Source: Tenuibacillus multivorans (GTDB lineage Bacteria; Bacillota; Bacilli; Bacillales; Alkalibacillaceae). From it: a stretch of 64,000 nucleotides of DNA. Both the position numbers and the translations under genes were made by a program. The DNA lies in assembly GCF_900103915.1 (NCBI RefSeq), contig NZ_FNIG01000005.1, positions 124,001 through 188,000 of the forward strand, given 5' to 3'. The notes beneath the pieces were generated by a model. It saw only the letters and a program-made list of their open reading frames with translations. It had not been told where the DNA came from and did no database searches. Positions 34,096 to 42,568 of the stretch are shown piece after piece; the stretch's first letter is position 1; each line of letters starts with the position of its first letter.

Positions 34096-35295
34096 ATGAA
34101 AGGCATGAGTGCAGCAGGAGTTAACAGTAGTTTTGATCATCGTGACCCAAGGTTTTGGCGGCTGTCAATTGGGTTAATGTTAGCGTCAGTATTTGTATTT
34201 TCAAATTTATATATTGTTCAGCCGATGTTACCTATTTTAGTTAATGAATTTAATGTTTCTCCGACTGAATCAAGTTTAGTTTTTTCCGTAACCACTTTTT
34301 CATTACTATTTAGTTTACTATGGTTTGGCTTTCTATCAGACCGAATTGGACGATTAGGTATTTTAAACTGGTCGATGGCCTTATCGGTTGTTCCGTTATT
34401 CATCATTCCGAATGTGGAATCGTTTTATTTGTTGGTCTTTTTAAGGTTTCTAACGGGGATTTCGATTGCCGGGTTACCGGCCGTCGCTGTAGCTTATATA
34501 ACGGAGGAAGTTTCACCGAGAAGTAGGGGATTAGCGGTTACCTTATATATTTCAAGTAATGGCCTAGGTGCTATGGCTGGACGGATTTTTGGCGGTTATT
34601 GGTCTGAGAATTTTACTTGGCACTCGAGCTTTTATTTATTAGGTACCCTCGGAATCATTATCGCGTTATTATGTGTCTTTTTATTACCGCGGTCGAAAAA
34701 TTTTGTGGCTTCGGATCAATCCTTTAAGCATGATTTAAAAGGTATGTTTGTCCATTTAAAAAATGTGAAGCTCATTTATGCTTTTATTTTTGGGATGATG
34801 TTGCAAATCGGCTTTTCAGGTATATGGGTTTATACGCCGTTTTACTTAGAGGGACCACCGTTTTATTTGTCGATTCAAATTATATCTTTATTTTATTTAG
34901 CTTATATGATGGGGATTATCGGATCACCGATTGCGGGTAAATTAGCAGATCATTTTGGCTATGTCCGTGTTATGTTTTCTGGATTAGCGATCATGCTTCT
35001 TGGCGCGATGATGACGGCAATATCAAGTGTCGTTGCGATTGGCATTGGATTAAGTGTGCTATGTTTAGGATTTTTTATGGCGCATTCTCTTACCTCATCG
35101 TGGGTTGGCATGACAGCCAAGCATCATAAAAGTGGCGCCTCAAGTATTTACTTATTTAGTTATTATATCGGTTCAACGATTGGTGGAACAGGCATTGGAC
35201 TTATTTGGACAGGTATTGGATGGACAGGCGTTGTCATGGTCTGTGTCTGTTTACCGTTAATATCAGGTGTTTTATTTTATAAAGCGGTTCATTAA
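34096..35295 (+). CDS. MFS transporter, YnfM-like
   Basis: 399 residues with 12 predicted membrane segments. The loop between segments 2 and 3 has GFLSDRIGR, the major-facilitator signature, repeated in degenerate form as GKLADHFGYVRV in the second half. Segment 4-5 ITEEVSPRSRGLAVTLYISSNGLG matches the YnfM/inner-membrane drug-export type. Likely a proton-coupled exporter; substrate unknown. The start codon could also be the ATG 9 bp further in. It converges on the peroxiredoxin gene. Confidence 0.88.
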   Translation: MKGMSAAGVNSSFDHRDPRFWRLSIGLMLASVFVFSNLYIVQPMLPILVNEFNVSPTESSLVFSVTTFSLLFSLLWFGFLSDRIGRLGILNWSMALSVVPLFIIPNVESFYLLVFLRFLTGISIAGLPAVAVAYITEEVSPRSRGLAVTLYISSNGLGAMAGRIFGGYWSENFTWHSSFYLLGTLGIIIALLCVFLLPRSKNFVASDQSFKHDLKGMFVHLKNVKLIYAFIFGMMLQIGFSGIWVYTPFYLEGPPFYLSIQIISLFYLAYMMGIIGSPIAGKLADHFGYVRVMFSGLAIMLLGAMMTAISSVVAIGIGLSVLCLGFFMAHSLTSSWVGMTAKHHKSGASSIYLFSYYIGSTIGGTGIGLIWTGIGWTGVVMVCVCLPLISGVLFYKAVH

Positions 35296-35314
35296 TAAAA
35301 AAATTGATAAAATT

Positions 35315-35349
35315 AATGCCCACTCGCTTCAGGCAAGTGGGCATTTTTT
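35315..35349. terminator. Terminator between the MFS and peroxiredoxin genes
   Basis: AATGCCCACT and AGTGGGCATT pair, followed by TTTTT on the plus strand; the leftward T-run is weaker. Confidence 0.88.
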
Positions 35350-36013
35350 ATTCTTTCAATTCTTTTTTCGCTAAATACCAGTCAATGATTTCGATGTCTT
35401 CATCGTCTGAACCTGATCGTTCATCAGCTGCTTGTTGTGTTCCTGGTGGTGGAACAAGTACTTTATCACCAGGTGTCCAGTTGGCTGGCGTTGATACTTG
35501 ATGATTCGATGTTGCTTGTAGGGCTTTAACGACGCGTACGATTTCATCCATGTTACGACCTGTTGTTAAAGGATAGTAAATAATCGTTTGGACGACTTGG
35601 TTATCGTCGATGACAAATACAGCACGGTTTGCTTGAGTACCTTCATCTTCCGGATGGATCATACCGTATTTGATTGCAACTTCTTTACTAAGGTCGGCAA
35701 TGACTGGGAATTCAATTTTCGTATTGAAGTTTTCTTCCATATTACGGATCCAAGCAATATGTGATTGTGTACTGTCAATACTTAAACCAAGTAATTCCGT
35801 GTTTAATTCGCGAAGTTCTGGGTAAATGTCTTGAAACGCGACTAACTCAGTTGTGCAAACTGGTGTGAAGTCTGCAGGGTGTGAAAAAAGAACTAACCAT
35901 TTTCCTTTATAGTCTTCTAGCTTTATTGGCCCCTGTGTTGTGTTGACTTCAAAATTTGGTGCTTTATCGCCAATACGAGGCAGGCTGATTGGTTGATTGT
36001 TTTCTTCTGTCAT
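35348..36013 (-). CDS. 1-Cys peroxiredoxin (Prx6 group)
   Basis: 221 residues. SHPADFTPVCTTELVAF carries the peroxidatic Cys near residue 48, with the Thr and the later Arg (AVFVIDDNQVV region) of the active site. No second Cys is present, and the long C-terminal extension (ANWTPGDKVLVPPPGTQQ) is typical of the Prx6/1-Cys group. It reduces hydrogen peroxide and organic peroxides in the cytoplasm. A PerR-like box in its 5' leader and a Fur-like box over its promoter suggest peroxide or metal control. AAGGAGGAG precedes the ATG. Confidence 0.94.
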   Translation of the reverse strand: MTEENNQPISLPRIGDKAPNFEVNTTQGPIKLEDYKGKWLVLFSHPADFTPVCTTELVAFQDIYPELRELNTELLGLSIDSTQSHIAWIRNMEENFNTKIEFPVIADLSKEVAIKYGMIHPEDEGTQANRAVFVIDDNQVVQTIIYYPLTTGRNMDEIVRVVKALQATSNHQVSTPANWTPGDKVLVPPPGTQQAADERSGSDDEDIEIIDWYLAKKELKE

Positions 36014-36032
36014 TAAGAATCTCCTCCTTAAC

Positions 36033-36047
36033 TTATAATTCCTATAA
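36033..36047 (-). promoter_or_regulatory. PerR-like box upstream of the peroxiredoxin gene
   Basis: TTATAATTCCTATAA matches the PerR consensus TTATAATNATTATAA at all but two positions. It lies within the perfect inverted repeat AACTTATA-ATTCC-TATAAGTT (36030-36050), 20 bp before the start. Confidence 0.6.
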
Positions 36048-36098
36048 GTTTACTGTGTTTTTATTATATTCTTATCATAACAAATATGAACTAATTAT

Positions 36099-36113
36099 TG
36101 AAAATGATTTGCA
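36099..36113 (-). promoter_or_regulatory. Fur-family-like box overlapping the peroxiredoxin promoter
   Basis: TGAAAATGATTTGCA agrees with the 7-1-7 Fur/PerR motif at 11 of the 14 fixed positions. On the minus strand it overlaps TTCAAT, a possible -35 placed 17 bp from TATGAT. Confidence 0.35.
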
Positions 36114-36202
36114 TTAATTTTTTGATAAATTTTTAAGTCATAAAAAATAACAGACATTCGCATATTAAGAATAGGAAGCGTTAATATGGGAGGTTTTGAC
36201 TT

Positions 36203-36454
36203 ATGGCTGAAGAAAAGAGTCAACAGAGGGGCGGTCGTCCTGAGATGATTGATGACGGTGTGATTGTTAAACGTAAAGATGATGATTGGATTGTTTACCT
36301 TATTAATCATGAGGATGATTATGAGACATTCGATACAGAAAAACAGGCATTAAAGCGTGCTGATGAAATATCAGATGAGTATCAATCGTATGTTCAAGTG
36401 ATTGATGGGGACGGGAATATTTCAGAAAATATGCGCTATGATGATGTGGACTAG
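36203..36454 (+). CDS. DUF2188 small protein
   Basis: 83 residues. DDWIVYLINHEDDYETFDTEKQALKRADEI resembles the DUF2188 pattern of short proteins with alternating aromatic and acidic residues and a repeated beta-beta-alpha layout. Function unknown. A GGGAGG ribosome site precedes the ATG, and a bidirectional terminator begins at the stop codon. Confidence 0.75.
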   Translation: MAEEKSQQRGGRPEMIDDGVIVKRKDDDWIVYLINHEDDYETFDTEKQALKRADEISDEYQSYVQVIDGDGNISENMRYDDVD

Positions 36455-36483
36455 AAAAGCAGTGGCGAGGGCCACTGCTTTCA
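36455..36483. terminator. Bidirectional terminator between DUF2188 and zinc-ribbon genes
   Basis: AAAGCAGTGGC (36456-36466) and GCCACTGCTTT (36471-36481) pair around GAGG; short T-run rightward, A-run leftward. Confidence 0.8.
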
Positions 36484-36687
36484 TTATCCTCCAAAGAAGA
36501 AGTCGACGATGTTTCCTGCTTTAGATGCATTTTTATTGTAAAACTCGGAGTAGCCGCAGTTTTTACAATAAATAACGGTAAATTTGTTATGTTGTACGTC
36601 AAACATTTTTGAGAGGCCAGATCCTGTCATTGCGACGTCTTTTTGTCCGACATCGTTTTGTCCGCATTTGATGCAACCATCTGCCAT
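36484..36687 (-). CDS. Zinc-ribbon protein, DUF2082-like
   Basis: 67 residues from the ATG at 36687, preceded by AAAGGGGGA; a further upstream ATG would place that site inside the gene. Two Cys pairs, CIKCG and YCKNCGYSEFYNK, form a zinc ribbon of the small 'nucleic-acid-binding Zn ribbon' (DUF2082) type. The C-terminus is short and glycine-rich (GNIVDFFFGG). Function unknown. Array 4 lies upstream. Confidence 0.8.
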   Translation of the reverse strand: MADGCIKCGQNDVGQKDVAMTGSGLSKMFDVQHNKFTVIYCKNCGYSEFYNKNASKAGNIVDFFFGG

Positions 36688-36761
36688 TTGGAAATCCCCC
36701 TTTTTCATATATTATAACTAAAAGGAGCGTGGGATGAAATGGGCTGCATGCTTCTACACCA

Positions 36762-36897
36762 TAATTGTTTAAGTTTGATGTGGGATTGTTCAAGTTTAGT
36801 TCATAATTGTTTGAGTTCGGTATGTGATTGTTCAAGTTTAGTTCATAATTGTTTAAGTTTGACATGTAATTGTTCAAGTTTACTGTTTAAGTATGAC
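36762..36897 (-). repeat. 21-bp tandem array, TGTTCAAGTTT type (array 4)
   Basis: Six full 21-bp copies and a partial one. TTGTTTAAGTTTG and TTGTTCAAGTTTAGTTCATA forms alternate, giving a 42-bp super-period. It lies upstream of the zinc-ribbon gene and next to a broken LacI-family gene. Confidence 0.9.
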
Positions 36898-36911
36898 AAA
36901 ATCATAAGAAT

Positions 36912-37154
36912 CAAGCTTTAATTGAGTCTCAATTGATGCGTTACAAATGGGATATCTCAATGGTGAGTTTTAACAATGTGATTTTTTCCGAGCTTGCTAA
37001 TCCATCGCTAACATCTGTTGATATTAATATATTTCAGCTTGGTTATGAAGCGGCTCAATTTTTATTTGATCAAATCGAAAATCCTAACCTACTACCAAGA
37101 CGCATTACGATTCCGCATAACTTAGTCGTACGGAATTCATGTGGAAGCGTTTGA
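36912..37154 (+). pseudogene. C-terminal fragment of a LacI-family regulator
   Basis: The frame reads WDISMVSFNNVIFSELANPS, then LTSVDINIFQLGYEAAQFL and IPHNLVVRNSC, which is the end of the effector-binding domain of a LacI/GalR regulator (compare the intact copy at 45.7 kb: LIGVDDVSFAEIYNPSITTV). The DNA-binding domain and most of the ligand domain are missing, and no start or ribosome site is convincing. It is flanked on both sides by 21-bp arrays (4 and 5), which suggests decay or a deletion in a repeat-rich gap. Confidence 0.8.
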
Positions 37155-37196
37155 TGCCGGATGAACGTCTGCCTAAGGGGATGCGTTTTTGATTGG

Positions 37197-37315
37197 GTAA
37201 TTTGCATGAGCGTCTGAGTGTCCAAGTTCGGCGTGCGAGTGTCCGAGTTGAGCTTCCGAGTGCCCAAGTTTGGCATGTGAGTGTCCAAGTTGAGTGTCTA
37301 ATTGTCCAAGTTTTT
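37197..37315 (-). repeat. 21-bp tandem array, TGTCCAAGTT type (array 5)
   Basis: Five copies with 21-bp spacing from about 37218, with cores GTGTCCAAGTT, GTGTCCGAGTT and GTGCCCAAGTT, in the gap before the GGT-like gene. Its sequence is closer to array 1 than to its neighbour array 4. Confidence 0.9.
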
Positions 37316-37403
37316 CCACGTTATCATTATTTTCTATCTATCAATCATTAAATGTCATGTTATAATGTATGAAAGTTTTTAATATTAAGAGAGGGGAGAC
37401 ATC

Positions 37404-39017
37404 ATGATGCAGTTTGATAGTTTATACTACCCTTATGCGTCGCGCCGTAATGCTGTGTATGGACGGAAAGGGATGGTGGCAACATCTCAGCCACTAGCGG
37501 CAGAGGCAGGACGAGAAATGTTACATAAAGGTGGAAACGCGATTGATGCGGCGATTTCGACCGCTGCTGCCCTTACCGTTGTCGAACCGACTTCAAATGG
37601 AATCGGGTCGGATGCGTTTGCGATTGTATGGGTAGATGGAGACATACACGGACTTAATGCGAGTGGTTATGCACCGAAAAATCTTACCATAGATCAATTA
37701 AAGGCCAAAGGGTTTGACGAAATGCCGACCTTCGGCAAGGAGCCTGTTACGGTGCCGGGGACACCTGCTGCATGGGCAAAGCTTTCAGAACGTTTCGGTA
37801 AACTACCTTTTGAGGAATTGTTTGAACCCGCTATACGATATGCGGAGGAAGGTTTTCCAGTGAGTCCGACTTTAGGCTATCATTGGCAGTCAGCCTATAA
37901 AACGTTCAAGAGAGTATTCAAGGATGATATTTTTGAAAACTGGTTTAAGACCTTTGCTCCAAATGGACAGGCACCGCAAATTGGTGACTTGTGGGCATCA
38001 CCAGATCATGCCCGCAGTTTGCGAGAAATCGCGGAAACTAAAGCCGAATCATTTTATTCTGGGAAACTAGCTGATGAGATAGCTTCGTTTTTTGACAAGC
38101 ATGATGGCTATTTGACAAAAGAGGATCTAGCCAACTACGAACCGAAGTGGGTCGATCCGATAAAAGTAAATTACCGTGGCTACGATGTTTGGGAGATTCC
38201 GCCGAATGGACAGGGCATTATAGCTTTAATGGCGCTTAATATATTAAAAGGCTATGAGTTTAATGAAAAAGACTCTGTCGATACCTTTCATAAGCAAATT
38301 GAAGCGACGAAGCTTGCGTTTACAGATGGTCTTGAGTATATTACGCAACAGGATAAGATGGATGTATCTGTTGAATCCTTATTATCTGAAACGTATGCAG
38401 ATGAGCGGCGTCAGTTAATTGGCGATGAAGCGGTTGATCCATCGCCAGGTGAGCCTCAACGAGGTGGGACTGTTTACCTATCAACTGCTGATGAAGACGG
38501 TAATATGGTGTCGTTTATTCAAAGTAATTACATGGGCTTTGGTTCTGGTGTTGCTATTCCAGGTACGGGTATTGCGATGCAAAACCGCGGGCATACATTC
38601 TCGCTTGATCCAAACCATGCCAATGCGCTTGAACCAGGTAAGCAAACCTATCACACGATTATTCCTGGATTTTTATCGAAGGATGGACAGGCTGTTGGTC
38701 CGTTTGGCGTCATGGGTGGTTATATGCAGCCACAAGGGCACGTTCAAGTGATGATGAATATGATCGATTTTGCCCTAAACCCACAAGCGGCACTGGATGC
38801 GCCAAGATGGCAATGGATGAAGGATAAAGTGGTTCAAGTCGAGCCGACATTCCCAGATCACATCGCTCAGGCGTTGCAGCGTAAAGGTCATGTAATCGAG
38901 AGGAGCCTTTACCCAAATCCATTCGGACGCGGACAAATTATTTGGCGAGACCTAGAAACGGGTGTTTTATGTGGTGGAACCGAGCCACGCACCGATGGAC
39001 ATATCGCTGTTTTATAG
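37404..39017 (+). CDS. Gamma-glutamyltransferase-like protein (YwrD type)
   Basis: 537 residues of the GGT Ntn-hydrolase family. AAEAGREMLHKGGNAIDAAIST and VVEPTSNGIGSDAFAIVW are the N-terminal signature; RGGTVYLSTADEDGN contains the Thr expected to be the self-cleavage nucleophile; and GVMGGYMQPQGHVQV and LDAPRWQW complete the small subunit. There is no signal peptide, so it is cytoplasmic, like B. subtilis YwrD rather than the secreted Ggt. It would transfer or hydrolyse gamma-glutamyl groups or a related amide. GAGGGGAG precedes the start. Confidence 0.9.
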   Translation: MMQFDSLYYPYASRRNAVYGRKGMVATSQPLAAEAGREMLHKGGNAIDAAISTAAALTVVEPTSNGIGSDAFAIVWVDGDIHGLNASGYAPKNLTIDQLKAKGFDEMPTFGKEPVTVPGTPAAWAKLSERFGKLPFEELFEPAIRYAEEGFPVSPTLGYHWQSAYKTFKRVFKDDIFENWFKTFAPNGQAPQIGDLWASPDHARSLREIAETKAESFYSGKLADEIASFFDKHDGYLTKEDLANYEPKWVDPIKVNYRGYDVWEIPPNGQGIIALMALNILKGYEFNEKDSVDTFHKQIEATKLAFTDGLEYITQQDKMDVSVESLLSETYADERRQLIGDEAVDPSPGEPQRGGTVYLSTADEDGNMVSFIQSNYMGFGSGVAIPGTGIAMQNRGHTFSLDPNHANALEPGKQTYHTIIPGFLSKDGQAVGPFGVMGGYMQPQGHVQVMMNMIDFALNPQAALDAPRWQWMKDKVVQVEPTFPDHIAQALQRKGHVIERSLYPNPFGRGQIIWRDLETGVLCGGTEPRTDGHIAVL

Positions 39018-39028
39018 AATTTGATGAT

Positions 39029-39057
39029 TACCAGTCACGAAGCGGTGGCTGGTTTTA
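39029..39057 (+). terminator. Terminator after the GGT-like gene
   Basis: CCAGTCAC and GTGGCTGG pair (one G-T), followed by TTTTATT. Confidence 0.7.
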
Positions 39058-39155
39058 TTAAATCAATTAGATGTTGAGGTAAAGTTGCTAGATTACCACT
39101 TTAGATAGATTTATGCTAATTTTTCTAAGAAGTTGTAAGAATAGGATGTGAGCAG

Positions 39156-40118
39156 ATGAATCAAATCGATGTATTTACATTAGGTGAAACAATGGTTTTA
39201 TTCCAACCGGATCAAATGAGTCCATTAGATTCCGTCCACTATTTCCCTAAGAAAATTGGTGGAGCGGAATCTAATGTGGCTATTGGTTTGTCTAGATTAG
39301 GACATTCAGTTGGCTGGTTCAGCAAACTAGGGGAAGACCCATTTGGTAGCTACATTTATAAAACAATTCGCGGTGAAGGTGTTGATGTATCAACATGTCG
39401 CTTCACTTCAAAAGCACCGACTGGTTTGTTATTTAAAGAACAGCTTTCACCTGAAGATATGAACGTCTATTATTATCGAAACGGATCAGCGGCCAGTATG
39501 ATGGCGCCATCTGAATTAGATGAAACATATCTTTCTAGAGCCAAAATTCTACATGTAACGGGCATTACCCCGGCATTAAGTGAAACATGTTTTGAAACTG
39601 TTATGAAGGCGATTGAAATTGCTGAACAACATGATATGACAATTGTTTTTGATCCTAACTTGCGCTTGAAACTGTGGTCAGAAGAACGAGCTAAGGATGT
39701 TTTAAATGAAATCGCTTCGCATGCTCATATTATGCTGCCTGGTTTAGATGAAGCACAGTTTATGACTGGAAAAGAGTCCGTAGAAGAAGTTGCCGAGTCA
39801 TTAAGTGATGGTGATAAAACCGTTATCGTTAAATTGGGTCCAAAAGGTGCTTACATACATTCTGGAAATGAAGCCTATTATGTAGATGGTTTTCCTGTGG
39901 AACGTGTTGTCGACCCTGTAGGAGCAGGTGATGGATTTGCAGCAGGTGTAATGAGTGGTCTTTTACGTGAAGAATCACTTGAAACGGTAGTCAGGCGGGC
40001 CAATGCCATTGGGGCAATGGTTGTTGGAATGAAAGGGGATATCGAAGGTCTTCCAAGAATGGAAGAAGTAAATAAGTATATGGCACCAAGTCAAGACCAA
40101 CGTGATGTTAAGCGATAA
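39156..40118 (+). CDS. kdgK: PfkB-family sugar kinase, 2-keto-3-deoxygluconate kinase-like (copy 1)
   Basis: 320 residues. GGAESNVAIGLSRLGHSVGWFSKLGEDPFG is the PfkB N-terminal signature split over about 35-64, and DPVGAGDGFAAGVMSG is the C-terminal signature with the catalytic Asp. FDPNLRLKLW and the YYYRNGSAASMM lid match KdgK-type kinases, which phosphorylate 2-keto-3-deoxy sugar acids. A second paralogue lies at 50.3 kb with the same motifs. It is followed 23 bp later by a hydroxyacid dehydrogenase, forming a two-gene operon. Substrate assignment is by similarity only. Confidence 0.83.
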   Translation: MNQIDVFTLGETMVLFQPDQMSPLDSVHYFPKKIGGAESNVAIGLSRLGHSVGWFSKLGEDPFGSYIYKTIRGEGVDVSTCRFTSKAPTGLLFKEQLSPEDMNVYYYRNGSAASMMAPSELDETYLSRAKILHVTGITPALSETCFETVMKAIEIAEQHDMTIVFDPNLRLKLWSEERAKDVLNEIASHAHIMLPGLDEAQFMTGKESVEEVAESLSDGDKTVIVKLGPKGAYIHSGNEAYYVDGFPVERVVDPVGAGDGFAAGVMSGLLREESLETVVRRANAIGAMVVGMKGDIEGLPRMEEVNKYMAPSQDQRDVKR

Positions 40119-40141
40119 ATTTTTCAAAAGGGTGTGAATTA

Positions 40142-41128
40142 ATGAGTCAATTTAATGTCGTGGTTACGGACTATAATTATCATACGTTTGAACCGGAAAA
40201 GGAAGTTTTAAAGCAAATGGGGATTGAACTGAGACTGGAGCAATGCCGAACGGAAGAGGATGTCATGAACAAGTGCCAGGATGCGGATGCTCTATTAAAT
40301 CAGTATGCACCAATATCACGTAGGGTGATCGAGAGTTTAGACAATTTAAAAGTCATCAGTCGTTATGGTGTAGGTTTTAATACAATTGATTTGGATGCGG
40401 CTACTGAAAATGGCGTCGTTGTCGGCAATGTAACGGACTATTGTTTAGATGAGGTGTCCGATCATGCCATGGCTTTACTTTTATCGAGTGTAAGAAAAAT
40501 TACACAATTAAATCAAGCCGTTAAAAGTGGTAACTGGGACTATAAGGTGGCTGTCCCTATTTATCGTTTAAGAGGGCGGACATTAGGATTGGTCGGCTTC
40601 GGAAATATTCCACAAACCTTAACGAAAAAGGCCCAAGCTTTCGGTCTTAATGTTATCGCATATGACCCGTTTGTCCCTCAAAGTGTAGCTGAGGAAATGG
40701 CTATTAGCTTAGTCAGTATAGATGAGCTATACGAGCAGTCAGATTATGTTTCGGTCCATTTACCATTAAATGATCAGACAGAGAAACTGATAAGTTATGC
40801 TGCATTTACAAAAATGAAGAAAGACGCCTTTATCATCAATACGTCTCGTGGCCCTGTTATTGATAAACAAGCCCTTATTCAAGCATTACAAAAGGGTGAA
40901 ATAGCAGGAGCGGGTCTGGATGTTCTAGAAGTGGAACCGATTGAATCTGGAAATCCATTATTAAACATGGATCAAGTCATTTTGAATCCACATTCAGCCT
41001 TTTATTCAGTTGAATCTGAAGTTGATCTGAAACGAAAAGCCGCACAAAATATAGTCGATGTATTATCGGGGAAACTTCCGAATTATATAGTTAATAAAGC
41101 CGTTAAGGAGAAGGTAAAACTAAAATAG
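40142..41128 (+). CDS. D-isomer-specific 2-hydroxyacid dehydrogenase
   Basis: 328 residues of the phosphoglycerate/CtBP-like dehydrogenase family. The NAD-binding motif is GLVGFGNIPQTL with YDPF ending the next strand. VSVHLPLND, INTSRGPVID with its Arg, LDVLEVEP with the Glu, and HSAFYS with the catalytic His complete the set. It interconverts a 2-hydroxy acid and a 2-keto acid with NAD(P). Pairing with a KdgK-like kinase suggests sugar-acid metabolism (for example a hydroxypyruvate or keto-gluconate reductase). Confidence 0.9.
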   Translation: MSQFNVVVTDYNYHTFEPEKEVLKQMGIELRLEQCRTEEDVMNKCQDADALLNQYAPISRRVIESLDNLKVISRYGVGFNTIDLDAATENGVVVGNVTDYCLDEVSDHAMALLLSSVRKITQLNQAVKSGNWDYKVAVPIYRLRGRTLGLVGFGNIPQTLTKKAQAFGLNVIAYDPFVPQSVAEEMAISLVSIDELYEQSDYVSVHLPLNDQTEKLISYAAFTKMKKDAFIINTSRGPVIDKQALIQALQKGEIAGAGLDVLEVEPIESGNPLLNMDQVILNPHSAFYSVESEVDLKRKAAQNIVDVLSGKLPNYIVNKAVKEKVKLK

Positions 41129-41140
41129 AAGAAAGAAAAG

Positions 41141-41170
41141 GGCTATCCAAAATGATTTGGATAGTTTTTA
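41141..41170 (+). terminator. Terminator after the hydroxyacid dehydrogenase
   Basis: CTATCCAAA-ATGA-TTTGGATAG followed by TTTTTA. Confidence 0.88.
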
Positions 41171-41202
41171 TTATTTGATAAGGTTTATCAAGCACCAATG
41201 TG

Positions 41203-41395
41203 GGGTGTTGGGGATTCAGAGTCTTTTAATGGGGAATAATGAAGCTCGATTGGGCATTCAGCTATTGCCATTGGGCACTCAGAACGTGATATAGGGGAAA
41301 AAACTGTCTTAATAGGGTAATTATAGAGTTAGATAGGGCACTCAGGTGATGTGATTGAGCACTCAGCTCAGTTTATTGGGGAATCAGCCCAGCTT
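41203..41395 (+). repeat. 21-bp tandem array, TTGGGNANTCAG type (array 6)
   Basis: Nine copies at 21-bp spacing: for example TTGGGGATTCAG, TTGGGCATTCAG, TTGGGCACTCAG, TAGGGCACTCAG and TTGAGCACTCAG, interspersed with AT-rich variants (AGGGGAAAAAACTG, AGGGTAATTATAG). It sits between co-directional genes, after a terminator. Confidence 0.92.
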
Positions 41396-41471
41396 GTCCT
41401 AAAGAATCTCTCTTTTATATTTATCCTTCAATCTTAGGCGTGATATAATGTGTGTCAATGAGGTGAACTTC

Positions 41472-42038
41472 ATGAATTTGTCATTGCAGAAAGATATTTT
41501 TGTAAGTTTTTTTCGGTCAAGCATGTTAGGTTATGGTGGTGGGCCGTCGACGATCCCACTGGTACATAAAGAAGTGGTTGATACATATGAATGGATGACC
41601 GAGGAGGAGTTTGGAGATTTATTAGCAGTTACCAATACTCTACCTGGTCCAATGTTAACTAAAATGGCAGGGTATATCGGGTTTCGTATCGGGGGCTTTG
41701 CCGGTATGATGTCTGCCTTAATAGCATCGGTTTTACCGACTGTGCTAATCATGATCTTTTTGATTGGATTTTTAATTAAATTCCGTGACTCGTCGATTGT
41801 GCAAGGGATGACTCAGGCTATTACACCAGTGGTCGGCGTGTTACTTTTGTTGTTGACGGTTTCCTTTGTAAAAAAATCACGGAACGACCTTGGGTGGATT
41901 AATGCTGGGATTCTAGGGGTTATCAGCATTATTTTCTATGCTATATTAGATTGGCACCCAGCGATTTTGATCGCTATATTCATTTTGTTTGCTTTATTTA
42001 AAAAAGCACCAAAGAAAAGCGACGGTGAAGAGTCATGA
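41472..42038 (+). CDS. Chromate transporter half-protein ChrA (first)
   Basis: 188 residues from ATG 41472 (GAGGTGA upstream; an earlier GTG would lie before this site). The CHR half-domain is shown by FFRSSMLGYGGGPSTIPLVHKEVVD, TLPGPMLTKMAGYIGFRIGG and about six membrane segments. Short CHR proteins work as a pair of inverted halves to move chromate or another oxyanion. The partner overlaps its stop by 4 bp. Confidence 0.9.
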   Translation: MNLSLQKDIFVSFFRSSMLGYGGGPSTIPLVHKEVVDTYEWMTEEEFGDLLAVTNTLPGPMLTKMAGYIGFRIGGFAGMMSALIASVLPTVLIMIFLIGFLIKFRDSSIVQGMTQAITPVVGVLLLLLTVSFVKKSRNDLGWINAGILGVISIIFYAILDWHPAILIAIFILFALFKKAPKKSDGEES

Positions 42039-42568
42039 AGGAATTATGGGAGTTATTTCTCGCCTTTTTTATTCCGGGTATCGTAGGTTATGGTGGTGGA
42101 CCGGCGTCTATTCCATTAGTAGAACATGAGGTTGTAAAAAACTATGGTTTTATGACGACATCTGAATTTGGTGAAGTGCTTGCTTTAGCAAATGCACTTC
42201 CTGGTCCAATTGCGACCAAAATGGCGGGTTACATTGGATTTGAAGTTGCGGGCTTGCTTGGTTCGATTGTGGCATTACTCGCGACAGTTGTACCATCATT
42301 AGTGGCCTTAATTTTACTCTTAAGTTTATTGAATAAATTCAAGGATTCGCCTAAAGTTAAACGGATGACGGCTTACGTTAGACCGACCATTGCAGTTTTA
42401 TTAGGTGTTTTAACGTTTCAGTTTTTTGATACATCATATGAATCGGCAGGAATCGTTCAAACAGTTTTTCTTGCGATTATTAGTTTCATTTTGCTTGAGC
42501 GTTTTAATATTCATCCAGCGTTTGTCGTTGCGGGTGCATTAATTTATGGCGCCATTTTTTTATCATAA
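42035..42568 (+). CDS. Chromate transporter half-protein ChrA (second)
   Basis: 177 residues, the partner of the preceding half, with the same core: VGYGGGPASIPLVEHEVV and ALPGPIATKMAGYIGFEVAG. ATGA overlap with the first half ensures matched production. Pairs like this are known in Bacillus (ywrA/ywrB). The physiological substrate may be chromate or sulfate-like anions; nothing else in the window deals with metals. Confidence 0.9.
   Translation: MKELWELFLAFFIPGIVGYGGGPASIPLVEHEVVKNYGFMTTSEFGEVLALANALPGPIATKMAGYIGFEVAGLLGSIVALLATVVPSLVALILLLSLLNKFKDSPKVKRMTAYVRPTIAVLLGVLTFQFFDTSYESAGIVQTVFLAIISFILLERFNIHPAFVVAGALIYGAIFLS

Noticed and set aside
36599-36921. Asn-rich repetitive reading frames on both strands
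   Set aside because: They are translations of array 4 with no ribosome site or conserved protein.
36912-37154. Intact small regulator gene
   Set aside because: Only the C-terminal end of a LacI-family ligand domain is present, with no DNA-binding domain or convincing start.
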